Source of the DNA: Oscillatoriales cyanobacterium SM2_2_1
GTDB lineage: Bacteria > Cyanobacteriota > Cyanobacteriia > Pseudanabaenales > Pseudanabaenaceae
NCBI GenBank assembly: GCA_012031145.1
Contig: JAAUUH010000021.1
Coordinates: 1 to 36,099 of the forward strand
Reading direction: 5' to 3'
DNA length: 36,099 nucleotides
Shown here: piece by piece, positions 1 through 8,698 of the stretch
Position numbering within the stretch: the stretch's first letter is position 1
How the letters are laid out: every line of letters starts with the position of its first letter
The notes under the pieces: generated by a model
The model's input: the letters and a program-made list of their open reading frames with translations, nothing else
Database searches by the model: none
Told to the model about the DNA's origin: nothing
Position numbers and translations under genes: made by a program

Positions 1-1
1 G

Positions 2-526
2 GGGGGCATTCATGGGCCCGTGCTGACAACGCTGACAGCGGCAACCGCCGCGCCGTTATTTGCCTGGTTAATGGGAACCATGGATTCGCTGACGCTGACG
101 GGACGGGCGATCGCCGGGGGGGTAGGGCGGGGGCGGCTACTGCCGGGAAATCTCTGTGTGGCAACCCACCTGATTGGTACGGATTTGATGCCAATACCGG
201 CAGAGAGTCCTTGGATTTTGGCCCTTGAGGATGTGGGGGAAGAGCCCTACCGGGTGGATCGGATGCTGACCCACTGGCGGCTGAGCGGACTACTCCATCG
301 GGTAGCGGGGGTAGCCCTTGGACAGTTTAGTGGGGTATCGGAGGAGCGGGCGTCACCCTCCCGATGGCTGTCCCTGTGGGGTGATCGCCTCGGGGATCTG
401 GGCATTCCTGTAGTGTGCGATCTCGCGTTTGGTCATGGGGAGGACAATCCACCCCTGGCCCTTGCCAGTCCGGCCATGCTTGATGGCGATCGCGGTTGTT
501 TGCAGATTTGGCGGCATGGGGACTGA
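2..526 (+). CDS. LD-carboxypeptidase (peptidase family S66, MccF/LdcA-like), C-terminal part
   Basis: The frame is open from base 2, so the gene begins outside the window and only about 175 C-terminal residues are visible. S66 enzymes are serine peptidases that cleave the L,D bond of tetrapeptides during murein recycling, or act on related amides. The family's Ser-Glu-His triad is only partly visible: the glutamate is in the LALEDVGEEPYR stretch and the histidine in AFGHGEDNPPLALA near the end, while the nucleophilic serine lies in the missing N-terminal half. The GPVL(T)TL and GGxGxGxLLPGNLCV stretches are also typical of the C-terminal domain. The gene ends 120 bases before the RND adaptor gene. 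Identification rests on motif recognition; whether the substrate is murein peptide or a microcin-like amide cannot be told. Confidence 0.85.
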   Translation, partial: GGIHGPVLTTLTAATAAPLFAWLMGTMDSLTLTGRAIAGGVGRGRLLPGNLCVATHLIGTDLMPIPAESPWILALEDVGEEPYRVDRMLTHWRLSGLLHRVAGVALGQFSGVSEERASPSRWLSLWGDRLGDLGIPVVCDLAFGHGEDNPPLALASPAMLDGDRGCLQIWRHGD

Positions 527-646
527 CTAGAGTTCTCTGACAGGCTCCTGAACCGTTACGGGCAATTTTTAGTCCTAACTTTTGCGTTTTATGCCAGATT
601 CAGCGCAAAAGTGTTAATTTTTTGTTAAGTCATTCCAGCAGTACCC

Positions 647-1999
647 ATGATTAAGCGTTCCCTTCCGCTCCTTGCACTGTTGGCACTGGCCAATGTCGGA
701 TGTGGCAGTTCCCCGGCCCAATCGCCCCGCCCTGAGTCTCAAAGCCCCGCCGCCATTCCCGTCGATGTGGTGACGGCTCGCCCCAAAAACCTAGGTGTGG
801 CTACCACCTATACCGGCACAACGGCGCCAATTCGAGAATTTGCGGTGCGATCGCGGGCTGAAGGACGATTATTGAGCTTGAATGTCGATGTGGGTGATCG
901 CGTCCGGGCCGGTCAGGTGCTCGGCGAGCTAGATGATGGACTGATTCGGGCCACGGTGCTGGAAGCCCAAGCCCAGGTGGCGGCCAGGGAGGCTGAGGTC
1001 GATCAAACCCGTGCCACCGTCGAGAATTTGCGGGCCCAGATGGAGCAGTCCCGGGTGCGCCTGCGGCAGTCCCAACTGGATGCCAATCGTCTGACTCGCC
1101 TAGCCCAAGAAGGAGCCGGAACCCAGCGGGCCGCTGAACTGGCCCGCACCGACGCCCAAGCAGCGGCCCAAGCCGTACGAGCAATCGAGCAACAGATGCG
1201 CTCCCAAGAACAGGCGATCGCCGCCGCCCGCCAGCGGGTAAATGCCCAGGACGCTTTGCTGATTCAGGAACAGGAGCGGCTTTCCTTTACCCAGCTCACG
1301 GCACCCGGTGATGGCATCGTTTTGAGTAAGACGAGTGACCCGGGCAGTACCCTGTTTGCTGGTAATGAAGTTTTGAAACTGGGGGATTTTTCGGCGGTCA
1401 AGGTGGTAGTGCCGGTTTCGGAATTGGAGATTGGAACCTTGCGGGTAAATCAGCCAGTAGGCATTACCCTGGACGCCTTTCCCGGAGAAACCTTTAGGGG
1501 CAGGATTCAGCGGATTTCGGCGGCAGCCGATCCGGTATCGCGCCTCATTCCTGTGGAAGTGACCCTGCCCAACCCCGTGGGCAAGATCGGTAGCGGCAAA
1601 TTTGCCCGGGTCCAGTTCCAATTGGCCCAAGCTCCCCGGATTGCCATTCCTGTCAGTGCCCTTGAGGTTGGGGGAAGGCGGCGGCGGAGACAGGGATCGG
1701 AAGCTGCGGCTACAGCCAAGGAGCGTTCCGGGAATCCCAGTGTCGCCCCATCTGCCAGTCAGCGAACCCCTAATCGCCGCCAGCAGGGGCAAAACATGGA
1801 GGGGGGAGAACGCAAGGGGCAAATTTTTGTGGTGGAGGGCACACTGGCGACCCGCCGGGAGGTGACCTTGGGTAATGAATCCGATGGTTTTGTGGAAGTG
1901 CGCTCAGGATTGAAACCGGGCGATCGCGTGGTAGCCCGCAGTGGTGGCCCCCTAGAAAATGGCAGTCCAATTCGTCCCAGCATGGTTTCGGAGCAATAA
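647..1999 (+). CDS. RND efflux periplasmic adaptor (membrane fusion protein), probable lipoprotein
   Basis: A 450-residue HlyD/AcrA-type adaptor that would link an inner-membrane RND pump to an outer-membrane channel. The N-terminus has a short basic, then hydrophobic segment ending at Cys19 (ANVGC), a plausible though imperfect lipobox, so it is probably a lipid-anchored periplasmic protein. Next come a lipoyl/barrel-sandwich half (VRSRAEGRLLSLNVDVGDRV), a long alpha-helical hairpin at about residues 100-210 rich in Gln, Ala and Arg, and the second lipoyl half (TAPGDGIVLSKTSDPGS). An unusual basic low-complexity insert (GGRRRRRQGS and onward, residues about 340-390) sits before the C-terminal membrane-proximal domain (VTLGNESDGFVEVRSGLKPGDRVV). 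Its stop codon lies 3 bases before the pump gene, so the two are almost certainly cotranscribed. The substrate is unknown. Confidence 0.93.
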   Translation: MIKRSLPLLALLALANVGCGSSPAQSPRPESQSPAAIPVDVVTARPKNLGVATTYTGTTAPIREFAVRSRAEGRLLSLNVDVGDRVRAGQVLGELDDGLIRATVLEAQAQVAAREAEVDQTRATVENLRAQMEQSRVRLRQSQLDANRLTRLAQEGAGTQRAAELARTDAQAAAQAVRAIEQQMRSQEQAIAAARQRVNAQDALLIQEQERLSFTQLTAPGDGIVLSKTSDPGSTLFAGNEVLKLGDFSAVKVVVPVSELEIGTLRVNQPVGITLDAFPGETFRGRIQRISAAADPVSRLIPVEVTLPNPVGKIGSGKFARVQFQLAQAPRIAIPVSALEVGGRRRRRQGSEAAATAKERSGNPSVAPSASQRTPNRRQQGQNMEGGERKGQIFVVEGTLATRREVTLGNESDGFVEVRSGLKPGDRVVARSGGPLENGSPIRPSMVSEQ

Positions 2000-2002
2000 A
2001 TT

Positions 2003-5000
2003 ATGTCCCTCAGTACCCTTTCGATTCGGCGGCACATTGGCACACTGATGCTGATGATCGCCATTATGGCCGTGGGTGTCTTTACCGCTTCGCGACTCAG
2101 CGTGGATTTGCTGCCATCTATTTCCTATCCCCGGGTGGCGGTGCAGTTGGAGATTCCCGGTGCTTCTCCCGAAATTTCGGTGACTGAAGTAACACGCCCC
2201 CTCGAAGAAACCTTGGCTAGTGTAGAAGGGGTAAATCAGATCTTTTCCCGGACTAGTGAAGGGCGGGTGCGGGTAGATTTATTTTTTAATGCCGGGAGCG
2301 ATGTCGATCAGGCCCTCAATGACACGGTGGCGATCTATAACCGTGGTCAGGGCCGTCTGCCAGACAACGTGGAAAACGTACGCATTTTTAAGTTTGATCC
2401 GTCCCAACTGCCAATCTACGAACTGGCCCTAACTTCTCCCAGCCTTTCCTTAGCAGAACTGCAGCTATTTGGTACCGATGAGTTGGCCCGTGAATTAACC
2501 CTGGTGCCGGGCGTTTCGGCGGTGGATATCTCGGGCGGCGTGTCGGAGGAGGTTCAGGTGGATTTGCGCCTAGAGCGGCTGCAAACTACGGGACTTAGCA
2601 TTCAATCGGTGTTGACGGCTTTGAATGAACGCAACCAAGACACCTCGGGTGGACGGCTGCGAGGGGGGAGCATTGAACCCCTGACGCGGGTGACGGGGCG
2701 GTTTCAGTCGGCAGCAGAGTTGGAGGGTTTGATCATGCTTACGGGCGATCGCCAGCCTGTCTATCTCCGGGATCTGGCCACCATCAAGGACGGCACGGCC
2801 GAGCAACGGGTCTTTGCCACCCTCAACGGTACCCCAGCGGTGCGGGTAAGCGTGGCCAAGCAACCGGAAAGCAACACCATTGCTGTGATTGATGCGGTTA
2901 AGGCCAAAATCGAAGAACTGCGCGATCGCGGTCTGTTTCCCGAGGGTACGGTGCTGACCGCCACCCTGGATGAATCCCGTCTGATCCGAAGCTCCATTAA
3001 CAATGTAGTTTCTTCAGGTCTGTTGGGAACGGTGCTAGCCGGTGTAGCGGTGTTATTTTCCCTCGGATCCATCCGCCAAACGTTGATCATTGCGCTATCG
3101 ATTCCGCTTTCGAGCTTAGTCGCCGTGATCATGATGGGAATATTTGGGTTTTCCCTGAACTTGTTTAGCTTGGGTGGTTTGGCCCTCGGTGTGGGGATCG
3201 TGGTTGATAACTCCATTGTGATGCTGGAAAACATTGCCGTCGGACTGGGGCGCGATCGCCATCTGTTGCCAGAGGAAGTGATTGAGCGCTCGATTGCCAG
3301 TGGACAAGAATTGGAATCGGCACTGGTAGCTTCGACCTCAACCAATTTGGTGGCAGTGCTGCCGTTTTTGCTGGTCGGCGGGTTTCTCTCGCTGTTGTTT
3401 AATGAACTGATTCTGACGATTAGCTTCGCGGTCGGAGCATCGCTAATGGTGGCGGTAACCGTAGTGCCGATGCTATCCTCCCGGCTTTTGGCCCTACCCA
3501 TATCCAGTGGGATTGATCGCTGGTGGATTTTCCGGGAATTTGACAATCGTTTTGTGGGGCTGACTGGGCGCTATGGGGCATTTTTGTCCCGAGTGCTTAC
3601 CTATCGATGGCTGGTTTTGTTAGCGGTCTTTCTTATCCTCGGCGGTGGCGCTCTTGCCATGGTGCAAAGCATTCCCCGGGAGATCGTGCCCCAGGTGCGA
3701 ACGGGGGATGTGAATGTGAACCTCCAATTTCCTGTCGGTACGACCCTGGCCCGAAATCAGTCCATCACCCAGCGTGTCGATGAGATTCTCCAAGCCCAGC
3801 CGGAATCACAGTTTGTGTTTACGACAGTGGGCGGTTCGCTGTTTGGCAACTTCACCAATGCCAATCCCCTACGCAGTTCGAGTACTGTGATTCTCAAAAG
3901 CACTGATACTCTGCGGGAGTTTGTGCAACGGGTGAACCGGGAAGTGTCCGCCCTTAATTTAGCGGGGGTACGGGTGCGGGTTAATCCCTCCCAAGTGCGC
4001 GGTATTATTGTGAATAATTCACCGGTGCCCCGCACAGATATTGATGTGATCTTAGAAGGGCGTGACCCTGAGGTTCTATCCCAGGCTTCCAGCCAGGTTC
4101 TGGCGGCCCTAGAGCAGCAGGTGACGGGGGCTAACTTTCGTCCCGATACCGATGCTCGCCAGCCGGAGGTGCAAATCCAGCCCAACTGGGAGCGGCTCCA
4201 ACGCCTCGGACTGTCAGCCCAGAATGTGGGACAGGTGGTAGAAACTGCCATTACGGGCACGGTGCCCACCCGGCTCCAACGGGGCGATCGCCTGATTGAC
4301 ATTCGAGTGCGGGTCGCATCTGAGGATATTCGCCAACCCTCACAACTCAACCAATTACCTGTGTTTACCCAGGGGAACCAACCCATTCGTCTAGGGGATG
4401 TGGCCCAGATTCGCTCCGGTCGGGCACCGGGTGAAATTCAGCGCATTAATCAGCGTCAAGTGGCTTTGCTGCTGGGTAACCTAGAACGGGGAGCCAACCT
4501 CGGCTCGGCCCTCGAACAGGTGGAAGCGGCGATCGCCTCCGTGAATTTACCGGAAGGTGTGACGGTGCTACCCAGCTCTGGCAAAATCGCCAATGAGCAA
4601 TTACAGCGGTCGTTTGTGACCCTAGGGCTGTTGGCATCGTTCCTCGTGTTTGTGGTCATGGCGGTGCAGTACAACTCCCTTTTGGATCCCTTGGTCATCA
4701 TGATTACGGTGCCCCTGGCCCTAGCGGGGGGAATTGCCGGTCTAGCGGTGACGGGGACTGCCCTCAGTGCAATCGTGGTGATCGGTGCGGTGCTGCTGGT
4801 GGGGATTGTGGTCAATAACGCCATTATTCTGGTGGAGCTGGCCAATGAAATCCTGGCACGCGAGCGATGTTCTCGGCTCCAAGCCATGCTAAAGGCCGCA
4901 CCCCAGCGGTTACGCCCCATTTTCATGACCACAGTGACCACTGTGCTGGGAACATTCCCCCTAGCGCTGGGACTGGGGGAGGGGGGGGAATTCCTGCAGC

Positions 5001-5143
5001 CCTTGGGCGTGGTGGTGTTTTCGGGACTCTCCTTAGCAACGCTGCTAACCCTATTTGTGATCCCGTGCTCCTACGTCATCATCCATGAACTGAACTTTAA
5101 CTACCAGTGGAAGTGGATGATTCGCCGCCTTGGCATTGGGTAA
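2003..5143 (+). CDS. RND efflux pump, inner-membrane permease (AcrB/HAE1-like)
   Basis: A 1046-residue protein of the usual RND pump length, with an N-terminal membrane helix (residues about 12-30), a first large periplasmic domain, a cluster of helices from about 335, a second periplasmic domain after about 560, and a final helix cluster from about 870. The proton-relay helix 4 reads GVGIVVDNSIVMLEN, keeping one acidic residue where AcrB has two adjacent aspartates. The helix 10 counterpart, VGIVVNNAIILVEL, has Asn where AcrB has a lysine nearby. This pattern is common in environmental HAE1-like and heavy-metal-like relatives, so the drug-pump label is only approximate. The gene starts 3 bases after the adaptor stop. 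No outer-membrane channel gene is present in the window, so a shared TolC-like channel is inferred. Confidence 0.93.
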   Translation: MSLSTLSIRRHIGTLMLMIAIMAVGVFTASRLSVDLLPSISYPRVAVQLEIPGASPEISVTEVTRPLEETLASVEGVNQIFSRTSEGRVRVDLFFNAGSDVDQALNDTVAIYNRGQGRLPDNVENVRIFKFDPSQLPIYELALTSPSLSLAELQLFGTDELARELTLVPGVSAVDISGGVSEEVQVDLRLERLQTTGLSIQSVLTALNERNQDTSGGRLRGGSIEPLTRVTGRFQSAAELEGLIMLTGDRQPVYLRDLATIKDGTAEQRVFATLNGTPAVRVSVAKQPESNTIAVIDAVKAKIEELRDRGLFPEGTVLTATLDESRLIRSSINNVVSSGLLGTVLAGVAVLFSLGSIRQTLIIALSIPLSSLVAVIMMGIFGFSLNLFSLGGLALGVGIVVDNSIVMLENIAVGLGRDRHLLPEEVIERSIASGQELESALVASTSTNLVAVLPFLLVGGFLSLLFNELILTISFAVGASLMVAVTVVPMLSSRLLALPISSGIDRWWIFREFDNRFVGLTGRYGAFLSRVLTYRWLVLLAVFLILGGGALAMVQSIPREIVPQVRTGDVNVNLQFPVGTTLARNQSITQRVDEILQAQPESQFVFTTVGGSLFGNFTNANPLRSSSTVILKSTDTLREFVQRVNREVSALNLAGVRVRVNPSQVRGIIVNNSPVPRTDIDVILEGRDPEVLSQASSQVLAALEQQVTGANFRPDTDARQPEVQIQPNWERLQRLGLSAQNVGQVVETAITGTVPTRLQRGDRLIDIRVRVASEDIRQPSQLNQLPVFTQGNQPIRLGDVAQIRSGRAPGEIQRINQRQVALLLGNLERGANLGSALEQVEAAIASVNLPEGVTVLPSSGKIANEQLQRSFVTLGLLASFLVFVVMAVQYNSLLDPLVIMITVPLALAGGIAGLAVTGTALSAIVVIGAVLLVGIVVNNAIILVELANEILARERCSRLQAMLKAAPQRLRPIFMTTVTTVLGTFPLALGLGEGGEFLQPLGVVVFSGLSLATLLTLFVIPCSYVIIHELNFNYQWKWMIRRLGIG

Positions 5144-5201
5144 GCAGCACCAACGCTGTTAGCCATTTCCAAATTTGGCGATCGCTTCCCCTCAAAACAA
5201 G

Positions 5202-5232
5202 GGTGATTCCGCGGTCACCAAAAATATGGTGA
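5202..5232 (+). terminator. Small alternative hairpins downstream of the RND operon
   Basis: TCACCA at 5215-5220 can pair with TGGTGA at 5227-5232 across a six-base A-rich loop. The same TCACC can pair instead with GGTGA at 5202-5206. The two stems exclude each other. No U-run of any length follows, so a terminator role for the RND operon is only a guess. Confidence 0.25.
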
Positions 5233-5277
5233 TTATGTATAGCTATAGCAATTTCAGATTTATTTGAGACAATCTCG

Positions 5278-5317
5278 CCCTCACCCCCAGCCCCTCTCCC
5301 ATAAAGGGCGAGGGGAG
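5278..5317. repeat. Cyanobacterial dispersed C-rich palindromic repeat
   Basis: The stretch reads CCCTCACCCCCAGCCCCTCT and continues with CCCATAAAGGGCGAGGGGAG. Its right part folds as CCCCTCTCCC, a short ATAAA loop region and GGGCGAGGGG, with one mismatch. This is the pattern of a repeat that I recognise as scattered in high copy through filamentous and some other cyanobacterial genomes, usually in intergenic DNA. Lying between two convergent genes, it could also serve as a transcription stop for either. Recognition is from memory of the motif; the copy number in this genome cannot be seen. Confidence 0.6.
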
Positions 5318-5458
5318 TAATAGTACTCAAAACAACTATAATTGTGACTATCTTAATTAAATTGACTATATATTCGGGTAGGTCCGGACATCGAAAGAAA
5401 CCCCTGCACCCCGTCCTAACCAAGTTATTTACAGCTGTATACCCTCCATGCCGGAATA

Positions 5459-7264
5459 TCAAGGGCGGGCAAGTCGGCGATCAAGCAAACCCTTCAGATA
5501 GGTGACAACTTCAGTGATGGGAACCATGGTGGCCTGTTTGGTAGCCCGCTCGACCACTTCTACGGTGCCTTCGCCGATGCTGCGCCCAGTCACAACGCGA
5601 TAGGGAATGCCCACTAAGTCGGCATCCTTAAACTTAACGCCGGTGCGTTCATCCCGATCATCCAAAAGCACATCAATGCCGCTGTGTTGCATCTGATGAT
5701 AAATCTGCGTCGCTGTTTCAGTTTGGCGGCTGTCAGTGACATTGGGAATAATGATTATGACGGTGTAGGGGGCGATCGCCGGATGCCAGATTATGCCATC
5801 CTGATCGTGGGATTGTTCAACGGCGGCTTGGGCAAGTCGGGATACGCCGAGCCCATAGCACCCCATGACCAAGGGCAGTTCTTCGCCCTTTTCATTGGTA
5901 AACGTAGCATTCATAGCTTGGGAGTACTTGGTGCCCAGTTGAAAGATGTGCCCCACCTCAATGCCACGGGCGGAGGCCAAAACTTGGCTGGGATCATGGA
6001 TGGCGCGATCGCCCGCTTGGGCTACCCGCAGATCGGCAATATGTTCTGGTAATTGGAAGTCTACGCCCCAGTTGACCCCCACCCAGTTGGTTTCCGGCTC
6101 ATTGGTGCCGGTGACGAAATTTTTCAGGTCTGTGATCGTGCGATCGCCCAGCCGAAAGAAATGGGGATAAATATTCGCAGATGCTTTGAGATAGGTGTCG
6201 GGCAGATCGGGGGCGATATATCCCACCGGGAGGGGCTGGGCTGCCCAATTTCCCGCTGCATCGGCCACGTTCAGGCGGAGAATGGATTTACAGCCAAAAG
6301 AATCGCTGTGACGTTGCAACTCATTGAGTAATTTCACCTCATTGACAGACTGATCGGCACGGATACTGACCAGAACCAAAATCAAAAGCCCCCCATCACC
6401 ATAGGCCTCGTAGAGCACCTGTTTCACGTCTTGGGTTGGCGAAATATGCAGCACCGCGCAGGTTTTGTCGATGGTTTCGGTGTTGGGCGTAGATAGCTTT
6501 TCGGCAGAGGCAAATCGGGAGGGCACCGCTTCCGGGGGCATGGAAACGGCCTTTTCCACGTTGGCGGCATAGCGTCCGTCGCCCGTAAACAACACCTCAT
6601 CTTCTCCCGCCGCCGCCAGCACCATAAACTCCTGGGAACCGGAACCGCCGATCGCCCCAGAATCCGCCTCGACGGCGCAAAACTCGACGCCACAGCGCTG
6701 AAAAATCCGCCGGTAGGTGCGATCCATCACCCCATAGGTCTGCTTCAGGCTCTCGCCATCAACGTGGAATGAGTACCCATCCTTCATAATGAATTCCCGA
6801 CCCCGCATGAGGCCAAATCGAGGGCGGATCTCGTCGCGAAACTTGGTTTGAATTTGATAGAGGTGCAGCGGTAGCTGTCGATAGGAGCGAATCATCTCCC
6901 GGGCGATCGCCGTAATCACTTCCTCGTGGGTGGGGCCGAGTCCCATGGGGCGTTCCATACGATCAGTTAGGGCAAACATGATCCCCTCGGCCTTGGTGTA
7001 GGTGTCCCAGCGACCCGATTCCTGCCATAGTTCCGCTGGCTGCAGTTGGGTCAGGAGGCACTCCTCTGCCCCAGAGCAATTCAGTTCTTCGCGTACAATC
7101 TGGGAAATTTTTTGTAGCACCCGCCACATCAACGGCAGGTAAACATAAACGCCCGCCGCAATCCGCCGGATCAACCCTGCCCGTACCAATAATTTGTGGC
7201 TGATCAACTCAGCTTCGGCGGGATCTTCTCGCAGCGTTACCCACAACATTTGGGAGAGTCGCAT
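5459..7264 (-). CDS. proS: Prolyl-tRNA synthetase (bacterial type with editing insertion)
   Basis: This 601-residue class II aminoacyl-tRNA synthetase charges tRNA-Pro with proline in the cytoplasm. The N-terminal start [15 protein letters not shown] is typical of the family. Motif 2 is in [20 protein letters not shown] (from about residue 110) with the downstream [21 protein letters not shown] stretch, and motif 3 is near residues 470-480 ([13 protein letters not shown]). Between them, at about residues 220-400, lies the YbaK-like INS domain that hydrolyses mischarged alanyl-tRNA-Pro, and the C-terminal anticodon-binding domain ends with a short tail. The length and domain order match the prokaryotic-type enzyme of most bacteria. 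A putative small gene lies upstream on the same strand. Confidence 0.97.
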   Translation of the reverse strand: MRLSQMLWVTLREDPAEAELISHKLLVRAGLIRRIAAGVYVYLPLMWRVLQKISQIVREELNCSGAEECLLTQLQPAELWQESGRWDTYTKAEGIMFALTDRMERPMGLGPTHEEVITAIAREMIRSYRQLPLHLYQIQTKFRDEIRPRFGLMRGREFIMKDGYSFHVDGESLKQTYGVMDRTYRRIFQRCGVEFCAVEADSGAIGGSGSQEFMVLAAAGEDEVLFTGDGRYAANVEKAVSMPPEAVPSRFASAEKLSTPNTETIDKTCAVLHISPTQDVKQVLYEAYGDGGLLILVLVSIRADQSVNEVKLLNELQRHSDSFGCKSILRLNVADAAGNWAAQPLPVGYIAPDLPDTYLKASANIYPHFFRLGDRTITDLKNFVTGTNEPETNWVGVNWGVDFQLPEHIADLRVAQAGDRAIHDPSQVLASARGIEVGHIFQLGTKYSQAMNATFTNEKGEELPLVMGCYGLGVSRLAQAAVEQSHDQDGIIWHPAIAPYTVIIIIPNVTDSRQTETATQIYHQMQHSGIDVLLDDRDERTGVKFKDADLVGIPYRVVTGRSIGEGTVEVVERATKQATMVPITEVVTYLKGLLDRRLARP

Positions 7265-7853
7265 AGGGCTTTATCGGTGGTTCAATTTTGCTCAATTACG
7301 CTACCACACTGGCGACATCCGTTCTCGGCACACCCGATTTTGCAGGGGGACACAGCTTGGAGCATGGCCAGTGGGCACAAAATTAAAGCTTTAGGCAGTA
7401 ACACGGGCAAAGGATTTTGGCATCATGCGATCGCGCCAACGACCATCGGGGGAATCAAAGTTAGGATCGGTGACGGCAGCAGCCTCTTGACGTAGAGTGC
7501 GAAGCGTACTTAGCGCTGGACCCAATTGCCGGGAGCCTAGGGGGCATTTGGGATGGGTGTAGGCAGTTAGCGGGCAAGTGAGAGGAAGGGAGACCATGGT
7601 TTTTTCCAAAGGAATGAGTTTAAGAACGGCTTTGAAAAGATCGATTTGTTTTCTTGTTTTCTGTAGATCATTTTTTATGATCATTAAGGATCTGGAGCGT
7701 TAAAAGACAAAAATAAAGCCAAAAAGTGAATATATTATTAAATTTTATTCTGTAGCAAAAACTACAATTTTTTATTATGAAACGAAAATATCACGGAACC
7801 CTAACAGGAGCAAGGGGGGTTTGTGTTAGTGTGAAACTAGGGTAGGAGAACCC
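7265..7853. other. Intergenic region between proS and hppD
   Basis: This spacer separates two divergently read genes. It contains the possible small gene at 7391-7684 and, from about 7685 to 7800, a strongly AT-rich stretch next to the hppD start that presumably carries the hppD promoter. I could not settle on a single -35/-10 pair. No RNA gene was recognised. Confidence 0.5.
7391..7684 (-). CDS. Possible small conserved protein of unknown function
   Basis: An open frame of 97 codons, read in the same direction as proS and ending 126 bases before it. The first ATG (7684) gives an AT-rich, lysine-rich N-terminus; an internal ATG at 7597 would give a 68-residue protein beginning MVSLPLTCPL. 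The second part looks protein-like (SRQLGPALSTLRTLRQEA, then DPNFDSPDGRWRDRMMPKSF) and its composition matches the GC-rich coding DNA around it, whereas the first 29 codons match the AT-rich upstream spacer. I therefore favour the 7597 start if the gene is real. I do not recognise the family and assign no function. Confidence 0.4.
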   Translation of the reverse strand: MIIKNDLQKTRKQIDLFKAVLKLIPLEKTMVSLPLTCPLTAYTHPKCPLGSRQLGPALSTLRTLRQEAAAVTDPNFDSPDGRWRDRMMPKSFARVTA

Positions 7854-8666
7854 ATGGGCATAGGAATTGTCTCAGTGCATTTCGGCGTCCCGGATTGTAG
7901 GTTGTGGCGGCGCTGGTGGTCAGAAGCTTTGGGCTTTCAGTTCCTGGGCATCGTCAATGGGCGCGAAGTTTTGCGCCACGGCGGGATTGAGGTGCACCTG
8001 TCGGTGGATGGGCGATCGCCCGGGGTGCGGGGACTGGGCTTGATGGGAGCGGGGGCACCGTTGGTTGATCCCTGCGGATTGCACTGGGAATTCGTGGAGA
8101 ACCAAGACCCTTTGCCCGTGCCTGGGGAATTGTTTACCGTCATTGATCATGTGGTCTTGAATGTGCCAGCGGGACAACTGGAGGTGATCGCCCGTTGGTA
8201 TCAGGAGTATCTGGGTTTAGGTTTGGGGCAGCAGTTTGATATTCGCACCGAGCACTCAGGATTACGCAGTGTGGTGCTGCATGATCGGGCCCGGGGGATT
8301 CAGGTGCCGATTAATGAGCCTTCCTCAGGGCAATCGCAGGTGCAGGAATTTTTAGATCACTACGGCGGGCCAGGGGTACAGCATTTAGCTCTCCGAACCG
8401 AAGACATTTACGGCACTGTGGCTGCCCTTGGCGATCGGGGGGTGGCTTTTTTGGCCACCGAGCCGCCGATTTTGGTGGAGAAGCAACCGGAGCGGGCGGC
8501 ACTGCTGCAAATTTTTACCCAGCCGTTGTTTGGGAAACCGACCTTTTTTTTGGAGATCATCCAGCGTCAACGTCAGGCCCAAGGGTTTGGGGACGGCAAC
8601 TTCCAGCGGTTGTTTGAGGCGATCGAGCGTGAGCAACAGCGTCGGAAAGGATCGCTTCGGTGCTAG
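7854..8666 (+). CDS. hppD: 4-hydroxyphenylpyruvate dioxygenase, compact form
   Basis: The enzyme converts 4-hydroxyphenylpyruvate to homogentisate, which cyanobacteria use for tocopherol (and possibly other quinone) synthesis; it needs Fe(II) and O2. The C-terminal vicinal-oxygen-chelate domain carries the two-His-one-Glu iron site: His99 (VIDHVVLNV), His177 (GGPGVQHLAL) and Glu234 (FFLEIIQR). The family's SGLRSVVL, VPINEPSS and GFGDGNFQRLFEAIEREQ stretches are also present. At 270 residues it is clearly shorter than the usual 340-390, and the shortening is in the N-terminal non-catalytic half: the first iron ligand falls at residue 99 instead of about 160-170. The start is supported by GTAGGAG just upstream, so this is not a missed start. 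It is the first gene of a plus-strand series. Confidence 0.88.
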   Translation: MGIGIVSVHFGVPDCRLWRRWWSEALGFQFLGIVNGREVLRHGGIEVHLSVDGRSPGVRGLGLMGAGAPLVDPCGLHWEFVENQDPLPVPGELFTVIDHVVLNVPAGQLEVIARWYQEYLGLGLGQQFDIRTEHSGLRSVVLHDRARGIQVPINEPSSGQSQVQEFLDHYGGPGVQHLALRTEDIYGTVAALGDRGVAFLATEPPILVEKQPERAALLQIFTQPLFGKPTFFLEIIQRQRQAQGFGDGNFQRLFEAIEREQQRRKGSLRC

Positions 8667-8698
8667 GATCACGCCACAGTTCGAGGTGTGCCTCCCCT

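Larger units (their letters stand above)
5144..5458. other. Intergenic region between the convergent RND pump gene and proS
   Basis: About 315 bases between the end of the RND operon and the end of proS on the opposite strand. It holds a HIP1 octamer near 5178, the small hairpins at 5202-5232, a dispersed palindromic repeat at 5278-5317, and AT-rich DNA up to about 5385. I see no convincing gene or RNA here. Confidence 0.6.

Noticed and set aside
2761-3546. Long minus-strand open frame inside the RND pump gene
   Set aside because: It lies wholly within a clear RND coding sequence, its translation is Ser/Thr/Arg-rich without motifs, and such shadows are expected in GC-rich DNA.
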